A stretch of DNA of 64,000 nt from Ardenticatenaceae bacterium. Lineage in GTDB: Bacteria; Chloroflexota; Anaerolineae; Promineifilales; Promineifilaceae. Under the pieces are notes generated by a model. It was not told the origin of the DNA, made no database searches, and saw nothing but the letters and a program-made list of their open reading frames with translations. Where the stretch lies: NCBI GenBank assembly GCA_020634215.1, contig JACKCD010000004.1:62001-126000 (forward strand), written 5' to 3'. The translations under genes were made by a program, and so were the position numbers. Position 1 is the stretch's first letter. Every line of letters begins with the position of its first letter. Below, one piece after another: positions 26,766 to 35,349 of the stretch.

Positions 26766-27806
26766 TTACTCTTTCAGGCTGTCGGCGTTGGCAATTTCGT
26801 TGGTGAAGCGATCTACAAAGGCGGTTTTGTTTTCGCCACAATATTGAAAGTCATAATCAATCAGGTTGACATCCAGTAGCTCCGGCATGGATGCCTCGGC
26901 CCCGTTGACGGTGGGTGCCTGGAAGGCAGCGTATTTGGGGCCAAGTTCCTGTGTGGCTGGTTCCAGTGCCCAATCAAACCATTTCTGGGCAGCGTCCAGA
27001 TGGGCAGCACCTTTGATGATACCCATGCCACCGATTTCGTAGCCAGTTCCTTCTTCGGGGAAGGTTAGCACCAGCGGCGCACCGGCTTCAATTTGAGCCA
27101 CGATGTCGTGGGAGAAGACGATGCCAACGGCCGCCTCACCCTGACCCACAAACCGCGCTGGGGCTGAACCACTCTTGGTGAACTGATTCACTTGCCCGGC
27201 ATAGGCGTTTAGGTAATCCCAACCTGCATCCTCACCGCGCATTTGTAGCACGGTACAGAGAGCCGTATAAGATGTACCGGAACTGGACGGGTGCGCCACC
27301 ATAAGCTGGCCGCTGAACTCTGGCTTGAGCAGGTCGTCCCAACTGCGGGGCGGTTCCAGACCGGGGTTTTCGTCGAGGAAGTTTTGGTTGGTAGCAAAAC
27401 CCAGTGAACCAACGTAGACACCAGCCCAGGTATGGTCAGGGTCGAGCATCAGGCCAGGGTCTTTGATGTTGCCAAGATTGGGTGAGTCATAGGCTTCAAG
27501 CAGGTCTTCGTCCTTGGCGGCAATGAAGCTGTCAATCGGGCCACCCCACCAGATGTCAAACTGGGGGTTGTCCTTTTCATTCCGCAGCCGGGTCAGCGAT
27601 TCGCCGCTGGACATACGCACGAAGTTGACGGTGATTTCGGGATTAGCGGCTTCAAATTCAGCCTTCATTCCTTCGCACCATTCTACCTGGGGGGTGCAGA
27701 GCAGATTAAGCTCGGTGCTGGCTGCTTCTTGCTGGCAGGCAGAGAGAGCGAATATCGTGGTGACGATGAATGCAAGGATGGGGGTAAATCGTTTGATCTT
27801 GGACAT
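26766..27806 (-). CDS. ABC substrate-binding lipoprotein, Fe(III)/FbpA type
   Basis: 346 residues from ATG preceded by a perfect AAGGAGG; a 56-codon upstream extension is open but unnecessary. Lipoprotein signal peptide with lipobox LSAC (Cys24), so it is anchored outside the membrane. Periplasmic-binding-protein type 2 features: NLLCTPQVEWCEGMKAEFE, then DIWWGGPIDSFIAA, VYVGSLGFATN, and GEAAVGIVFSHD. The best fit is the Fe(III)/2-aminoethylphosphonate binding group. The tyrosine cluster of classical FbpA is not obvious, so a different small ligand (phosphonate, thiamine) is possible. First gene of the operon; promoter presumably in the AACGGCCGTT-containing stretch at 27807-27999. Confidence 0.87.
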   Translation of the reverse strand: MSKIKRFTPILAFIVTTIFALSACQQEAASTELNLLCTPQVEWCEGMKAEFEAANPEITVNFVRMSSGESLTRLRNEKDNPQFDIWWGGPIDSFIAAKDEDLLEAYDSPNLGNIKDPGLMLDPDHTWAGVYVGSLGFATNQNFLDENPGLEPPRSWDDLLKPEFSGQLMVAHPSSSGTSYTALCTVLQMRGEDAGWDYLNAYAGQVNQFTKSGSAPARFVGQGEAAVGIVFSHDIVAQIEAGAPLVLTFPEEGTGYEIGGMGIIKGAAHLDAAQKWFDWALEPATQELGPKYAAFQAPTVNGAEASMPELLDVNLIDYDFQYCGENKTAFVDRFTNEIANADSLKE

Positions 27807-27999
27807 AGTTCCTCCTTGGTACATGGGTGTACCTCTTGCCAAGTTTATAAGAAGGATGATTATAATCCAGTTATGAAAATGAGTAAAAGATGAGATGACA
27901 AGAAAACGGCCGTTTCGCCCACAATCCCATAAACGCATATAATGAATGCTAGGTTGCTCGATGGGCAACACCATGATTTATGAACAGGAAGTAGCACTT

Positions 28000-28911
28000 A
28001 TGACGGTTTCACATATCCCGCTAACTGCTGATGGCCCCACCTTTTCCCGCTTGGTGTTGGGGTTGGGCAATCTGGCCGAATGGCAGCTTACTGATGCCCA
28101 ACTGTTAGGGCTGCTTCAGGTTGCGTTTGATCTTGGCATCACTACGCTCGACCACGCCGACATTTATGGCGACCATCGCTGTGAAATGTTGTTGGGGCGG
28201 GCATTGGCCTCGGAGCCGACGCTGCGCCAGCGGCTGCAGTTTGTTGGTAAATGTGGCATTAAACCCGCTTCTCCCAACCGCCCAGAGAACCGAGTGAAAC
28301 ATTATGACACCAGCAAAGTCCATATCTTGGCGTCGGTGGAAAGTTCGCTGCGGGATCTAGGCACCGATTACCTTGATCTGCTGCTGCTCCATCGCCCCGA
28401 CCCGCTCATGAACCCCGATGAGGTGGCTGAGGCATTTAGCGAGATGCGGCAGACGGGCAAGGTGCGCCATTTTGGGGTATCCAATTTCACCCCCTGGCAG
28501 GTGCATCTGCTGGGGTCACGGTTGCCGTTTCCACTGGTCACAAATCAGGTGGAGCTGTCACCATTGGCTTTGGATGTGCTGCATGACGGCACGTTGGATC
28601 AATGTATGCGGTTGGGCATGACGCCGATGGTGTGGTCGCCGCTGGCCGGGGGGCGGCTGTTTACCAGCGATGAGCCGCCCGCACGGCGGGTACGGCAGGC
28701 TTTGCGCGACATTGGCGAGGAATTGGGCACGGCATCGCTGGATCAGGTGGCGTTGGCATGGCTGTTTACGCATCCGGCCAACGTGCTGCCGGTGCTAGGC
28801 AGCAACAACCTGGAGCATCTTCGCAGCGCGGCGGCGGCAGCAAGTATGCGGTTGACCAGGCAGCAGTGGTTTCAGATTTGGCAGGCATCGGCGGGGCGGC
28901 CGGTGCCTTGA
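28000..28911 (+). CDS. Aldo/keto reductase (YdhF-like)
   Basis: 303 residues from ATG with AGGAAG about 9 bases upstream; earlier in-frame Met codons exist at 27946 and 27973. An (alpha/beta)8 NADPH-dependent oxidoreductase: FDLGITTLDHADIYGDH carries the catalytic Asp and Tyr, FVGKCGI the Lys, and LLLHRPDPL the His. GKVRHFGVSNFTPWQ and VLPVLGSNNLEHL are standard cofactor-binding segments. Substrate unknown. Divergent from the ABC operon, 193 bases away. Upstream of a dienelactone-hydrolase-like gene on the same strand, separated by a heptamer hairpin. Confidence 0.9.
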   Translation: MTVSHIPLTADGPTFSRLVLGLGNLAEWQLTDAQLLGLLQVAFDLGITTLDHADIYGDHRCEMLLGRALASEPTLRQRLQFVGKCGIKPASPNRPENRVKHYDTSKVHILASVESSLRDLGTDYLDLLLLHRPDPLMNPDEVAEAFSEMRQTGKVRHFGVSNFTPWQVHLLGSRLPFPLVTNQVELSPLALDVLHDGTLDQCMRLGMTPMVWSPLAGGRLFTSDEPPARRVRQALRDIGEELGTASLDQVALAWLFTHPANVLPVLGSNNLEHLRSAAAAASMRLTRQQWFQIWQASAGRPVP

Positions 28912-28914
28912 GGA

Positions 28915-28980
28915 AGAGATTGGAAGATTGGAGATTGGAGATTGTGAGCTCTCACAAATCTCCAATCTCTAATCTCCAAT
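28915..28980. repeat. GATTGGA heptamer inverted repeat
   Basis: Almost perfect dyad: GATTGGAGATTGGAGATTGT, centre GAGCTC, then ACAAATCTCCAATCTCTAAT. Arms of about 28 bases, nearly no loop. Located between the reductase and hydrolase genes. Confidence 0.75.
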
Positions 28981-28997
28981 GGCTCATTAGAGATGAT

Positions 28998-29783
28998 ATG
29001 GCAATTTTAGAGGGTTTTAGTGAACAAACGTTTACCCATGACGGCAAAACCAAAACAGTATTTTGGCGCGGCAGCGGGCCGGGGGTGGTGATTATGCACG
29101 AGGTGCCGGGGATTACGCCGCAGGTAGCCGAATTTGGGCGACGAGTGGCTGATGCGGGATTTACGGCCGTTCTGCCCCACCTTTTTGGCACGCCCGGCAA
29201 ACCCTTCTCTGGTGGCTATGTGCTGGGGCAATTTGCCCGGCTGTGCATTAGCCGCGAATTCACCCTGCTGGCGCGAAAGCAGGCCAGCCCCGTCACCGAT
29301 TGGCTGCGGGCGCTGTGCCGCCATGTTCACGCCACCTGCGGCGGGCCAGGCGTAGGGGCGTTGGGCATGTGCCTGACGGGTGGCTTTGCCCTGGCACTGA
29401 TGGTAGACGAGTCGGTGATGGCTCCGGTGTTGAGCCAGCCGTCGCTGCCGTTCCCGGTGTCGGTCGGCCACAAGGCGGCACTGGCAATTTCGGACGGGGA
29501 TTTGGCGAGGGTGAAGGCAAGAACGGCCGTTGGCTGTTCCCTCCTTGGCCTGCGCTTTACCAACGACCCCGCCGTGCCGCCCGAACGGTTTGCCACCCTG
29601 CGCCGCGAGCTGGGGGACGGGTTTGAAGCGATTGAAATTGATTCCTCACCCGGTAACCCGTTTGCCATTTCTCAAAACGCCCACTCGGTCTTAACCAATG
29701 ACTTTGTGGATGAAGTCGGCCACCCCACGCGAGCGGCGCTGGATCGGGTGCTGGCATTGTTTAATGAGAGGTTGCGGGAATAA
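28998..29783 (+). CDS. Dienelactone hydrolase family protein
   Basis: 261 residues from ATG (MAILEGFSEQTFTHDGK); the longer open frame upstream is repeat and overlap. Alpha/beta-hydrolase with oxyanion segment VVIMHEVPGITP near residue 34, nucleophile Cys near 125 in GALGMCLTGGFAL (GxCxGG as in DLH), then acid and His expected in the C-terminal third (LGLRFTNDPAVPPERF; VDEVGHPTRAAL). Palindromes read FTAVLPHL and RTAVGCS. Cytoplasmic. Likely hydrolyses a lactone or ester; substrate unknown. The ribosome site is weak (TAGAGATG). Confidence 0.85.
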   Translation: MAILEGFSEQTFTHDGKTKTVFWRGSGPGVVIMHEVPGITPQVAEFGRRVADAGFTAVLPHLFGTPGKPFSGGYVLGQFARLCISREFTLLARKQASPVTDWLRALCRHVHATCGGPGVGALGMCLTGGFALALMVDESVMAPVLSQPSLPFPVSVGHKAALAISDGDLARVKARTAVGCSLLGLRFTNDPAVPPERFATLRRELGDGFEAIEIDSSPGNPFAISQNAHSVLTNDFVDEVGHPTRAALDRVLALFNERLRE

Positions 29784-29792
29784 GAGGAAAAT

Positions 29793-29852
29793 GGGACGCA
29801 GATTTACCTGATTTACAAGATTTATCAGGGGAATCAGGTAAATCTGCGTCCC
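29793..29852. repeat. GGGACGCAGATTTACCTGATT inverted repeat, perfect 21-base arms
   Basis: Left arm 29793-29813 and its exact complement 29832-29852 with an 18-base loop containing CAAGATTTATCAGG. Diverged relatives at 44958-45012, 50278-50344, 55991-56030 (one arm) and, inside a gene, 33649-33678. The perfect stem could act as a terminator for the hydrolase gene or be a repeat-family member. Confidence 0.75.
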
Positions 29853-29866
29853 ATACAAAAACACTT

Positions 29867-30628
29867 ATGCAGCTAACAAACAAGGTAGCTATTGTAACTG
29901 GGGCGGGGCAAGGAATTGGGGCGGCGATTGCCAGGACGTTGGCGGCGGCGGGGGCGCGGGTGGCGGTGAATGATTTGAATCCGGACAGGGCGATGAAAAC
30001 GGCCGTTTTCATCCAACAGGCAGGTGGTCAGGCTATTGCCGTAGCCGCCGATGTTGCCAACAAATTCCAGTGCGTCCACCTCATCGAAACCACCCGCGCC
30101 GAATGGAGCCAGCTTGACATTTTGGTCAATAACGCCGCCGTTGAGCCAGTGGCTTCCATCCTGAAGATGGACGAATGGGATTGGAGCCGCTGTTTTGATG
30201 TCAATCTGAAGGGAACATTTTTTATGAGCCAGCTTTGCGGGCGCGTTATGGCCGACGAAAACAAGGAGCGCGGCGGAGCAATTGTCAACATTGCCTCCAC
30301 TGCTGGCGTTTCCGTGCCGCTGGCAAACCGCGCCGCCTACTGCGCCAGCAAGGCAGGCATGGTTGGTTTTGCCCGCGAATGCGCCCGCGAGTTTGCCGCC
30401 TACGGCATTCGCGTCAACACCGTGCTGCCGGGCATCATTGACACGCCGCTCACCGAGCCGTTGCAGCAAAACGAGGCACTTATGGCACGCTGGCAGCAGG
30501 AAATCCCGCTGGGGCGGCTGGGCCTAGCCGATGAGGTGGCGCAAACGGTTCTTTTTCTTTGCTCCGATGCCAGCAGCTATATGACGGGCAGTACGCTGAC
30601 GGTGGATGGGGGGCGGGTGATGCGGTGA
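29867..30628 (+). CDS. Short-chain dehydrogenase/reductase
   Basis: 253 residues, classical SDR. TGAGQGIGAAIA binds NAD(P); an Asp after beta-2 (VNDLNPDR) suggests NAD preference; NNAAVEP is the usual NNAG site; catalytic Ser in NIASTAGVSVP, then YCASK supplies Tyr and Lys. C-terminus (SSYMTGSTLTVDGG) fits the FabG/3-oxoacyl-reductase-like group, but the substrate cannot be assigned. The palindrome is read as KTAVFIQQ near residue 46. Start at the first ATG; no Shine-Dalgarno, which is common in this window. Confidence 0.92.
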   Translation: MQLTNKVAIVTGAGQGIGAAIARTLAAAGARVAVNDLNPDRAMKTAVFIQQAGGQAIAVAADVANKFQCVHLIETTRAEWSQLDILVNNAAVEPVASILKMDEWDWSRCFDVNLKGTFFMSQLCGRVMADENKERGGAIVNIASTAGVSVPLANRAAYCASKAGMVGFARECAREFAAYGIRVNTVLPGIIDTPLTEPLQQNEALMARWQQEIPLGRLGLADEVAQTVLFLCSDASSYMTGSTLTVDGGRVMR

Positions 30629-30737
30629 GTTTGGTGGCGGTTTTGGGGAATTAACGGCCGTTTTGCTCACTCTCTTGCTTGACTCCCGACCTATTGCCGA
30701 TAACAATACAATAAAGGAGCAGAATTTCATACTACGT

Positions 30738-30947
30738 ATGCGTACTAACATTGATATTGATGCCGGACTCATAGAGCAAGCTCACCAGCTTTCTGGATTA
30801 CTAACCAAACGAGCCGTTGTTGAGGAAGCCCTTCGGCTAATGATTCAGCATTATCAACAGTTGCAGGTGCGACAGCTTCGTGGCAAACTCAAGTGGGAAG
30901 GCAACTTGAACGAGATGCGAGCGAACCGTTTTAACAATGCTGGCTGA
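30738..30947 (+). CDS. VapB-type antitoxin (RTNIDID family)
   Basis: 69 residues starting MRTNIDIDAGLIEQAHQL, then TKRAVVEEALRLMI. This is the ribbon-helix-helix type typical of VapB/DUF2191 antitoxins, with a basic C-terminal tail that normally wraps the toxin (LRGKLKWEGNL). AAGGAG lies 17 bases upstream of the ATG, further than ideal, with no closer start in frame. The cognate VapC is reduced to 13 codons (next entry), so this antitoxin is an orphan and may only bind its own promoter. Confidence 0.8.
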   Translation: MRTNIDIDAGLIEQAHQLSGLLTKRAVVEEALRLMIQHYQQLQVRQLRGKLKWEGNLNEMRANRFNNAG

Positions 30948-30978
30948 TTCATCCATATTGAATAACATTGACCAGTAA
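30937..30978 (+). pseudogene. Truncated VapC toxin start
   Basis: ATG overlaps the VapB stop region (ATGCTGGCTGA), as in intact vapBC operons. The peptide reads MLADSSILNNIDQ and then stops; MLADSSI fits the VapC PIN-domain start with its first catalytic Asp. The frame is lost after about eight codons, right before a heptamer repeat arm (from about 30988) and the palindromic element at 31066-31138, so repeat insertion or deletion probably removed the toxin. Confidence 0.5.
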
Positions 30979-31065
30979 CAATCTCCAATCTCTAATCTCC
31001 CAAAAATCTTCATCTTGCCCTGAAGTAGTAAAACCAAGGTAACCCCTGGAAAGATACTCAAAAGG

Positions 31066-31138
31066 GGTGTCATTCCCGCAAAAGCGGGAATCCATGTCTG
31101 GGCCAAAGCTGGATACCCGCCTACGCGGGTATGACACC
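31066..31138. repeat. GGTGTCAT...ATGACACC palindromic intergenic element
   Basis: Outer arms GGTGTCAT and ATGACACC, with inner hairpins CCCGCAAAAGCGGG and CCCGCCTACGCGGG and a GGGAATCCA/TGGATACCC pair. This two-hairpin design resembles small REP/MITE-like elements found in many bacteria. Only one copy in the window. It precedes the radical SAM gene. Confidence 0.7.
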
Positions 31139-31164
31139 GTATAGATACAAACCAAGGATATTAC

Positions 31165-33108
31165 ATGCTTAAAACAGCCGAACAAATCGAACTTGCCCTG
31201 GAGCGCATCCTGCCCCGCGTGACCAAACCGGCACGGTATACCGGCGGCGAGTACAACCAAATCATCAAGAATTGGCACGACATTGATTTTAAGGTGGCAC
31301 TGGCCTTCCCCGACATCTACGACCTCGGCATGTCGAACTTGGGGCTGATGATTATGTACGACATCATCAACAAGCACCGCAACCTGCTGGCCGAGCGCGT
31401 CTATTGCCCCTGGACCGACATGGAAGAGCTGATGCGCGAGCGGGAAATCCCCTTGTTTTCGCTGGAAACCAAGCATGCCATCCGCGATTTTGACATGCTG
31501 GCGATCAGCCTGCCCTACGAACAGCTTTTCACCAACGCCCTCAACCTGATTGATTTGGCCGGGATGCCCATTCGCGCCGCAGAACGGGATGAAAGTTATC
31601 CCCTAGTCATTGCTGGCGGCCACGCCTGCTACAACCCGGAACCGATGGCACCTTTTATTGATGTCTTTGTCATTGGCGAAGGGGAAGAGGCGATTCTCAA
31701 AATTGTGGGCATCATGCGGGCTGCCAGCCATTTAGACCGGGAAACGCAGTTGCGCTACATCGCCCAAATTGAGGGATGCTATGTGCCACGTTTTTATGAC
31801 GTGGAATACCATGAAAGCGGCACGGTGAAGGCGATTGCCCCCAACATGCCCGAAGCACCGCGTAAGGTGATGAAAACGATTGTGCCGGTAATGCCGCCGC
31901 CCGTCACCGACTTTATTATTCCGTTTGTGGAACTGGTGCATAATCGGGCACCGATTGAGATTATGCGCGGCTGCACCCGGGGCTGCCGCTTTTGCCATGC
32001 GGGGATGGTGACGCGCCCGGTGCGCGAACGGCCGGTTTCCGAAATCCTCGAAGCAATGGAAGAAATTCTCGACAAAACGGGGTATGAGGAGATTGCCCTC
32101 CTTTCCCTCTCCTCCAGCGACTACACCCACGTGCTGGAGCTGACCGACAAAATCGGCAAGCGGTTTGGGCATTTGGGGCTAAACATTTCCCTGCCCTCAC
32201 TGCGAATTGAATCCGTCTCCACGCAGCTCATGGACAACTTGGGCGACAGCAAGCGGGGCGGGTTTACGCTGGCACCCGAAGCGGCCACCGAGAAGATGCG
32301 CAACATCATCAACAAATATGTGACGCACGAGGAACTGCTGGAAACGGCGCGGGAAATTTACCGCCGCAACTGGCGCACCATCAAGCTCTACTTCATGATC
32401 GGCCATCCGATGGAAGAGATGGAGGACGTGGAGGCGATCATTGATTTAGCCAAGCAGGTGCTGCAAGAGGGGCGCAAATTCCACGGCAACAAGGCCAGCG
32501 TGAATGTGGGGGTGAGTACATTTATTCCCAAACCCCACACGCCGTTTCAGTGGGAGCCGATGGATGCGGTGGACAATGTATATAAGAAGTTGTCGCTGCT
32601 GAAGCAGGAGATTCGGGGCAATGGGCTAAAGCTGCGCTGGAACAACCCGCGTGAATCGCTGTTTGAGGGGTTTTTGAGCCGGGGCGACCGGCGGGTGGCA
32701 AACGCGGTGGAGCGGGCGTGGCGCAATGGGGCCAAGTTTGATGCCTGGATGGAGCATTTTAAGGAGGATGTGTGGATGGAGGCGATGGCGGCCGAGGGGC
32801 TTGACCCAGCGTTCTTCACCCACCGCAAGCGCACCATTGATGAAATTTTCCCCTGGGAGCATATTGATGTGGCGATTACGAAAAAGTTTCTGACGCAGGA
32901 TTATTTGATGAGCCAGCAGCAGGAGACGCGGATTGATTGCCGCCACCAATGTTTTGCCTGCGGCATTTTGCCCAAGCTGACTGATTTGCGGCGGGAAACG
33001 GCACCTGAGGCATGGGAATGCCCGCCGGTGAAGAAACGGCCGTTTCACCAACCATTACAACCAAAAGTTCCCACCGTAGACAGTATTCCGCTGCCGATGG
33101 TTGGATAA
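31165..33108 (+). CDS. B12-binding-domain radical SAM protein (TIGR03960-like)
   Basis: 647 residues. The N-terminal cobalamin-binding-like region (PDIYDLGMSNLGLMIMYDI; VIAGGHACYNPEPMAPFIDVFVIGEGEEAI) is followed by the radical SAM core with the cluster motif RGCTRGCRFCHAG near residue 268 (CxxxCxxC). RGGFTLAPEAATEKMR and YFMIGHPMEE are conserved in the TIGR03960 group. C-terminal Cys residues (CRHQCFACG) may hold another metal site. In many Chloroflexi and Firmicutes this protein stands beside a DUF2344 (TIGR03936) partner; none is present here. Function is unproven, with tRNA or 5S-related modification suggested by relatives. AAGGA about 10 bases before the ATG. The C-terminal tail contains one palindrome (KKRPFH). 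Confidence 0.9.
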   Translation: MLKTAEQIELALERILPRVTKPARYTGGEYNQIIKNWHDIDFKVALAFPDIYDLGMSNLGLMIMYDIINKHRNLLAERVYCPWTDMEELMREREIPLFSLETKHAIRDFDMLAISLPYEQLFTNALNLIDLAGMPIRAAERDESYPLVIAGGHACYNPEPMAPFIDVFVIGEGEEAILKIVGIMRAASHLDRETQLRYIAQIEGCYVPRFYDVEYHESGTVKAIAPNMPEAPRKVMKTIVPVMPPPVTDFIIPFVELVHNRAPIEIMRGCTRGCRFCHAGMVTRPVRERPVSEILEAMEEILDKTGYEEIALLSLSSSDYTHVLELTDKIGKRFGHLGLNISLPSLRIESVSTQLMDNLGDSKRGGFTLAPEAATEKMRNIINKYVTHEELLETAREIYRRNWRTIKLYFMIGHPMEEMEDVEAIIDLAKQVLQEGRKFHGNKASVNVGVSTFIPKPHTPFQWEPMDAVDNVYKKLSLLKQEIRGNGLKLRWNNPRESLFEGFLSRGDRRVANAVERAWRNGAKFDAWMEHFKEDVWMEAMAAEGLDPAFFTHRKRTIDEIFPWEHIDVAITKKFLTQDYLMSQQQETRIDCRHQCFACGILPKLTDLRRETAPEAWECPPVKKRPFHQPLQPKVPTVDSIPLPMVG

Positions 33109-33110
33109 AC

Positions 33111-33160
33111 GGAGATTGGAGATTAGAGATTGGGATTACCTTCACAATCTCCAATCTCTC
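33111..33160. repeat. GATTGGA heptamer inverted repeat
   Basis: GGAGATTGGAGATTAGAGAT on the left, CAATCTCCAATCTCTC on the right, between the radical SAM and glycosyltransferase genes. The open frame reads through it, giving a false N-terminal extension of the next gene. Confidence 0.7.
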
Positions 33161-33172
33161 TTCCTTTGTTTC

Positions 33173-35335
33173 ATGCGTGAACAGTCGCGTGATGCTTTTT
33201 ATTTGCTGATTGTGGTGGTGGCGGGGCTGTTAACGGCCGTTTATTTCCTCCACATCGCCGCTGCTGAAGCCGGGCAGGGCGTGCCGCCGTGGTCGGCCGT
33301 TTTTGCCATCGCCATCGTCGTCATGGCCCTGTTTTTACGCGAGCCTGTGGATAAAACGGCCGTTTATCCCCAGAAATCCCCCCATAATCCACAGCCTCTC
33401 CGCAACTTCCTCCACAGTTTTTCCCCCAAACACGTTTTGCTGCTTTTCATGGCGGTCATTTGTCTGGTCTATTCCCTCACTATCATTCCCCAGCTTGACC
33501 TAACCGACAGCTACCTGTTGGTAACGTTGGCGTGGTTGGCGGCGGTGGGGTTGTGGTTAACGGCCGTTCTGCTCCCCGAAAATAGGACACGGACGAACAC
33601 AGACGAACACGGACTTGGCCTAGTTGCAGTCAGCAAGTACCACAAAAATCAGGCCCAATCAGAAAAATCTGCGTCCCAAAATTCTTCCTCCAACAGACCA
33701 CCAAACTCGACAATCAAAGATTTATCCGCGTTCGTCCGCGTTCGTCCGCGTCCCATGCTTCTCCTTCTTCTTCTCCTAACCGCCCTCCTGCTGCGCGTTT
33801 GGCGGTTGGAAACCATCCCCTTCACCCTGGGCGGCGACGAAGCATCGCAAGGGTTGGAGGCGGTGCGCGTACTAAACGGCACGCTGCGGAACCCACTTGG
33901 CACCGGCTGGCTGGGCGTGCCGACGATGAGCTTCTTTTTCAACAGCCTCACCATCGCCCTCTTTGGCCGCACCATCTTTGGGCTGCGGATCGCCTGGGCG
34001 CTGGTTGGCACGGCCAACGTGCTGGCGACGTTTTTGCTGGTGCGGCGGCTGGCAGGGGAAAAGATGGGGTGGTTAACGGCCGTTCTCCTCGCCACCTACC
34101 ATTACCACATCCACTTCTCCCGCCTCGGCTCCAACCAAATCGCCGACCCGCTGTTTCTCTCTCTTGCCCTGTGGCTGCTCGTTCGCGCCCTAGACGAGAA
34201 CAAACGGCGCGATTGGGCACTGGTAGGGCTGGTGTGCGGCCTGGCCTTCTATTTTTACGCCGGGGCACGGCTTACCCCCGTCGTGGTATTGGCCGTCATT
34301 GCCTACCAATTCATCTGCGCCCCGCGCTATTTCTGGTGGCAGCACCAAACCGGGCTGCTGATTATGCTCCTCACCTTTCTCATCACCGCTGCCCCCATGC
34401 TGCAATATGCCGTGCGTTTCCCCGATGAATTTAACGCTCGGCTAAACACGGTGGGCATCTTCCAAAGCGGCTGGCTGGAGCGCGAGGTAGAGCTTCGACA
34501 GCAAGGCCAGGCCGCCATTTTGTGGGATCAATTCCGACGGTCGGCGATGGCGTTTACTTATTACCCCGACCGTACCGTTTGGTATGGCTTGCGCCAGCCG
34601 CTGCTTGACCCATTTTTCGGGGTGCTATTTTTAATGGGGCTGCTCTTTGGCACAGTCAAGCTGCTGTGGTGGCGGCAGGAGCAGGTGGTGGCTCCGCTGG
34701 TGGCCTGGTGGTGGGGCGGGATGCTGCTGGGGGGAATGCTGACGGAAAGCCCGCCCTCAAGCCAACGGCTGATTACGCTGGCAGTGCCGACCTGCTTTTT
34801 GATAGCCCTGGCACTGTGGGAGGTGGGGGAGTTGGTGAAAACGGCCGTTTCTGGCAATGGGACACAGACAAACGCGGACGAACGCGGACGAGGGGAGATA
34901 GTCCTCAATGGCTTGCTCGTCTTGGCTGTGGTGGTTTTTGCGGCTATCAGCCTCAACACCTACTTTAACAGTGCCGTGCCACAGCGGCTGTACGGCGGCG
35001 AACATGCTGAACTGGCAACTGAGTTAGCACCGCGTCTCAATGCCCTTAAAGACGACCACCGCTTCTTTTTTGTGGGCGCACCCTGGATGTATTGGAATTT
35101 TGCCACTTTGCCCTATCTGGTGGCCGACGCGGAAGCGGCCGACGTGGGGGAACCGCCTGAACTGCCTCCGGTCAGCACCAATTTGCTCGAAGACAAGGGA
35201 TTGGTTTATATTTTCTTGCCGGAGCGATGGGATGAATTAACGGCCGTTCAGCAGGCACTGCCCAATGGGGTGGTCGAAGAGGTGGTGTCGGTAAACGGCC
35301 GTTTGCTTGCCACCCTCTACATTGTTGACCATTAA
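33173..35335 (+). CDS. GT39-like membrane glycosyltransferase with an in-frame repeat cassette
   Basis: 720 residues from ATG (MREQSRDAFYLLIVVV); the open frame extends 24 codons upstream but only through repeat. PMT/ArnT-like: TIPFTLGGDEASQGLEAVRV near residue 215 carries the acidic motif after a membrane helix, and FSRLGSNQIADPLFLSLALW follows; about ten helices and a soluble C-terminal domain. It probably moves a sugar from a lipid carrier to an acceptor outside the membrane. Unusual: eight AACGGCCGTT-type sites in the gene, and residues about 138-195 are encoded by intergenic-type repeats (RTRTNTDEHG to AFVRVRPRP), a hydrophilic insert between helices. A second short insert near 565 reads GTQTNADERGRG. 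Confidence 0.82.
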   Translation: MREQSRDAFYLLIVVVAGLLTAVYFLHIAAAEAGQGVPPWSAVFAIAIVVMALFLREPVDKTAVYPQKSPHNPQPLRNFLHSFSPKHVLLLFMAVICLVYSLTIIPQLDLTDSYLLVTLAWLAAVGLWLTAVLLPENRTRTNTDEHGLGLVAVSKYHKNQAQSEKSASQNSSSNRPPNSTIKDLSAFVRVRPRPMLLLLLLLTALLLRVWRLETIPFTLGGDEASQGLEAVRVLNGTLRNPLGTGWLGVPTMSFFFNSLTIALFGRTIFGLRIAWALVGTANVLATFLLVRRLAGEKMGWLTAVLLATYHYHIHFSRLGSNQIADPLFLSLALWLLVRALDENKRRDWALVGLVCGLAFYFYAGARLTPVVVLAVIAYQFICAPRYFWWQHQTGLLIMLLTFLITAAPMLQYAVRFPDEFNARLNTVGIFQSGWLEREVELRQQGQAAILWDQFRRSAMAFTYYPDRTVWYGLRQPLLDPFFGVLFLMGLLFGTVKLLWWRQEQVVAPLVAWWWGGMLLGGMLTESPPSSQRLITLAVPTCFLIALALWEVGELVKTAVSGNGTQTNADERGRGEIVLNGLLVLAVVVFAAISLNTYFNSAVPQRLYGGEHAELATELAPRLNALKDDHRFFFVGAPWMYWNFATLPYLVADAEAADVGEPPELPPVSTNLLEDKGLVYIFLPERWDELTAVQQALPNGVVEEVVSVNGRLLATLYIVDH
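33586..33755 (+). repeat. Repeat cassette inside the glycosyltransferase coding region
   Basis: ACACGGACGAACACAGACGA-type units at about 33586-33616, a reversed GGGACGCAGATTT-type arm (AATCAGAAAAATCTGCGTCC) ending near 33678, and CGCGTTCGTCCGCGTTCGTC units at about 33728-33752. The first and last blocks are inverted relative to each other, so the cassette is a long imperfect dyad like the intergenic ones. It keeps frame and contains no stop. Confidence 0.75.
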
Positions 35336-35349
35336 GGAGGTTTGTTTCA

